From an uncultured Methylobacteriaceae bacterium (lineage in GTDB: Bacteria > Pseudomonadota > Alphaproteobacteria > Rhizobiales > Beijerinckiaceae): a stretch of 6,103 nt of DNA. The notes below the pieces were generated by a model. That model was not told the origin of the DNA. It made no database searches and was given only the letters and a program-made list of their open reading frames with translations. Location of the stretch: the NCBI GenBank assembly GCA_937872715.1, contig CALMTJ010000349.1, positions 1 through 6,103 on the forward strand, written 5' to 3'. Position numbers and translations under genes: made by a program. Shown piece by piece: positions 5,605 through 6,103 of this stretch (its first letter is position 1; every line of letters starts with the position of its first letter).

Positions 5605-5676
5605 GTCCTTGCGAGCGAAGCTAAGCAATCCAGGAGCGGCGCTGACGCTGGGTCGCTTCGCTCCGCTCGCGATGAC
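5605..5676. repeat. Palindromic dispersed repeat between convergent genes
   Basis: Arms of 29 bp (5605-5633 and 5648-5676) are inverted copies matching at 23 of 29 positions, around a 14-base centre. The arm pattern, TTGCGAGCGAAGCTAAGCAA on the left, resembles the TTGCGAGCGAAGCGAAGCAATCC repeat that I recall as widespread in Hyphomicrobiales. It starts 16 bp after the yqeY stop and ends 14 bp before the lipoprotein stop, so it could act as a two-way terminator or mRNA-stabilising hairpin. There is no T-run for a classical intrinsic terminator. Confidence 0.8.
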
Positions 5677-5689
5677 GTAAGCCGCACGG

Positions 5690-6028
5690 TCACGAGCAAT
5701 CGTGGCGCTCGGCCCCGAGCCGCACGATCCGGCCGCGCCGGTCGGATAGCCAATCCACCCGCACCAGCGTGTCGCAGGGCAGGTTCGGGAAGGCGAAGCG
5801 CGCCTGGTGCCGCGACCCGCTCGCGTCGTCGTAGACCCTGAAGCCCTCCCGTTCGAGCTCGACCCGGAGCGCGTCCGAGCTGGAACCGGGCGGGAAGCGC
5901 ATGGCCATCGACGACTTGAACGCCGCGTCGCCCGCGACCTCGGCGGCGATCGGCGGCAGCACGGGCGCGCAGGCGGAGAGCGCGAGCGCGCCGACCATAA
6001 TAATGGCCGCCATCGGTTTCATGGTCAT
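5690..6028 (-). CDS. Small predicted lipoprotein, function unknown
   Basis: A 112-residue protein. The N-terminus MTMKPMAAIIMVGALALSAC is a lipoprotein signal: one Lys, a hydrophobic core, then the lipobox LSAC with Cys20 as the lipidated residue. The mature part is about 93 residues, starting CAPVLPP, which suggests a periplasmic, membrane-anchored protein. Cys85 (NLPCDT) and Cys111 (RHDCS) are the only other cysteines and could form a disulfide. A central stretch, SDALRVELEREGFRVYDD (51-68), looks like a helix then strand of a small domain. I do not recognise the family. ATG at 6028 is backed by GAGG (6041-6038) nine bases upstream; Met3 is an alternative start. It converges on yqeY across a palindromic repeat. 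Confidence 0.8.
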   Translation of the reverse strand: MTMKPMAAIIMVGALALSACAPVLPPIAAEVAGDAAFKSSMAMRFPPGSSSDALRVELEREGFRVYDDASGSRHQARFAFPNLPCDTLVRVDWLSDRRGRIVRLGAERHDCS

Positions 6029-6051
6029 GCGCGTCTGCCTCGTAGCCGTCG

Positions 6052-6069
6052 TCGATCGTCATGGCCGGG
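6052..6069. repeat. 18-bp dispersed repeat, copy 2
   Basis: TCGATCGTCATGGCCGGG differs from 3743-3760 at one base. It continues into a short hairpin (CGGGC 6066-6070 with GCCCG 6075-6079) and a C/G-rich tail to the window end. It lies 24 bp upstream of the lipoprotein start. Confidence 0.6.
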
Positions 6070-6103
6070 CGTTGGCCCGCCCAACCCCCCGGGCCGGGGC
6101 CCC

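Noticed and set aside
1..6103. Defence, phage, toxin-antitoxin or secondary-metabolite system
   Set aside because: All well-supported genes are housekeeping or small conserved-looking proteins. I found no integrase, nuclease, toxin, CRISPR array or biosynthetic cluster.
1..6103. tRNA, rRNA or riboswitch
   Set aside because: No cloverleaf, rRNA-like stretch or recognisable aptamer core was seen in the intergenic gaps, all of which are under about 165 bp.

Overview
This is a GC-rich chromosomal window with compact housekeeping genes, typical of an alphaproteobacterium. It most likely comes from the Hyphomicrobiales, near Methylobacteriaceae or related families. Three things point there: the gene set (ybgC-tolQ-tolR-tolA; carA divergent from a GatB/YqeY-domain gene), the protein style, and intergenic dispersed repeats that resemble ones common in that order. 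The species cannot be fixed from the sequence alone.

Layout, right to left. Positions 5690-6028 (minus) encode a small predicted lipoprotein. It converges on yqeY (5128-5589, plus), with a 72-bp imperfect palindromic repeat between the two stop codons. yqeY diverges from carA (3779-5002, minus) across a 125-bp gap that holds a plausible sigma70 promoter for carA. After carA the minus strand carries an unbroken co-directional series: a three-helix membrane protein of unknown function (3267-3650), a YjlB-like cupin (2674-3222), a class I SAM methyltransferase (1978-2667), the hotdog thioesterase ybgC (1535-1966), tolQ (663-1382), tolR (55-501), and the first codons of tolA (1-36), which runs off the left edge.

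How the genes fit together. TolQ, TolR and TolA form the proton-driven inner-membrane motor of the Tol-Pal envelope system, and YbgC is its usual genomic companion. CarA is the glutaminase subunit of carbamoyl-phosphate synthetase (arginine and pyrimidine synthesis); carB is not in the window. The cupin, methyltransferase and ybgC genes are separated by only 6 and 11 bp and look like one transcription unit. This places two uncharacterised enzyme-like genes in front of the tol cluster.

No phage, IS element, CRISPR array, RNA gene or defence system is visible. The most interesting features are non-coding. A 98-bp double-hairpin inverted repeat sits between tolQ and tolR, where it interrupts a normally tight operon. 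A second repeat family sits between the convergent genes. An 18-bp sequence occurs twice. An operator-like repeat/palindrome cluster lies upstream of the membrane protein gene.
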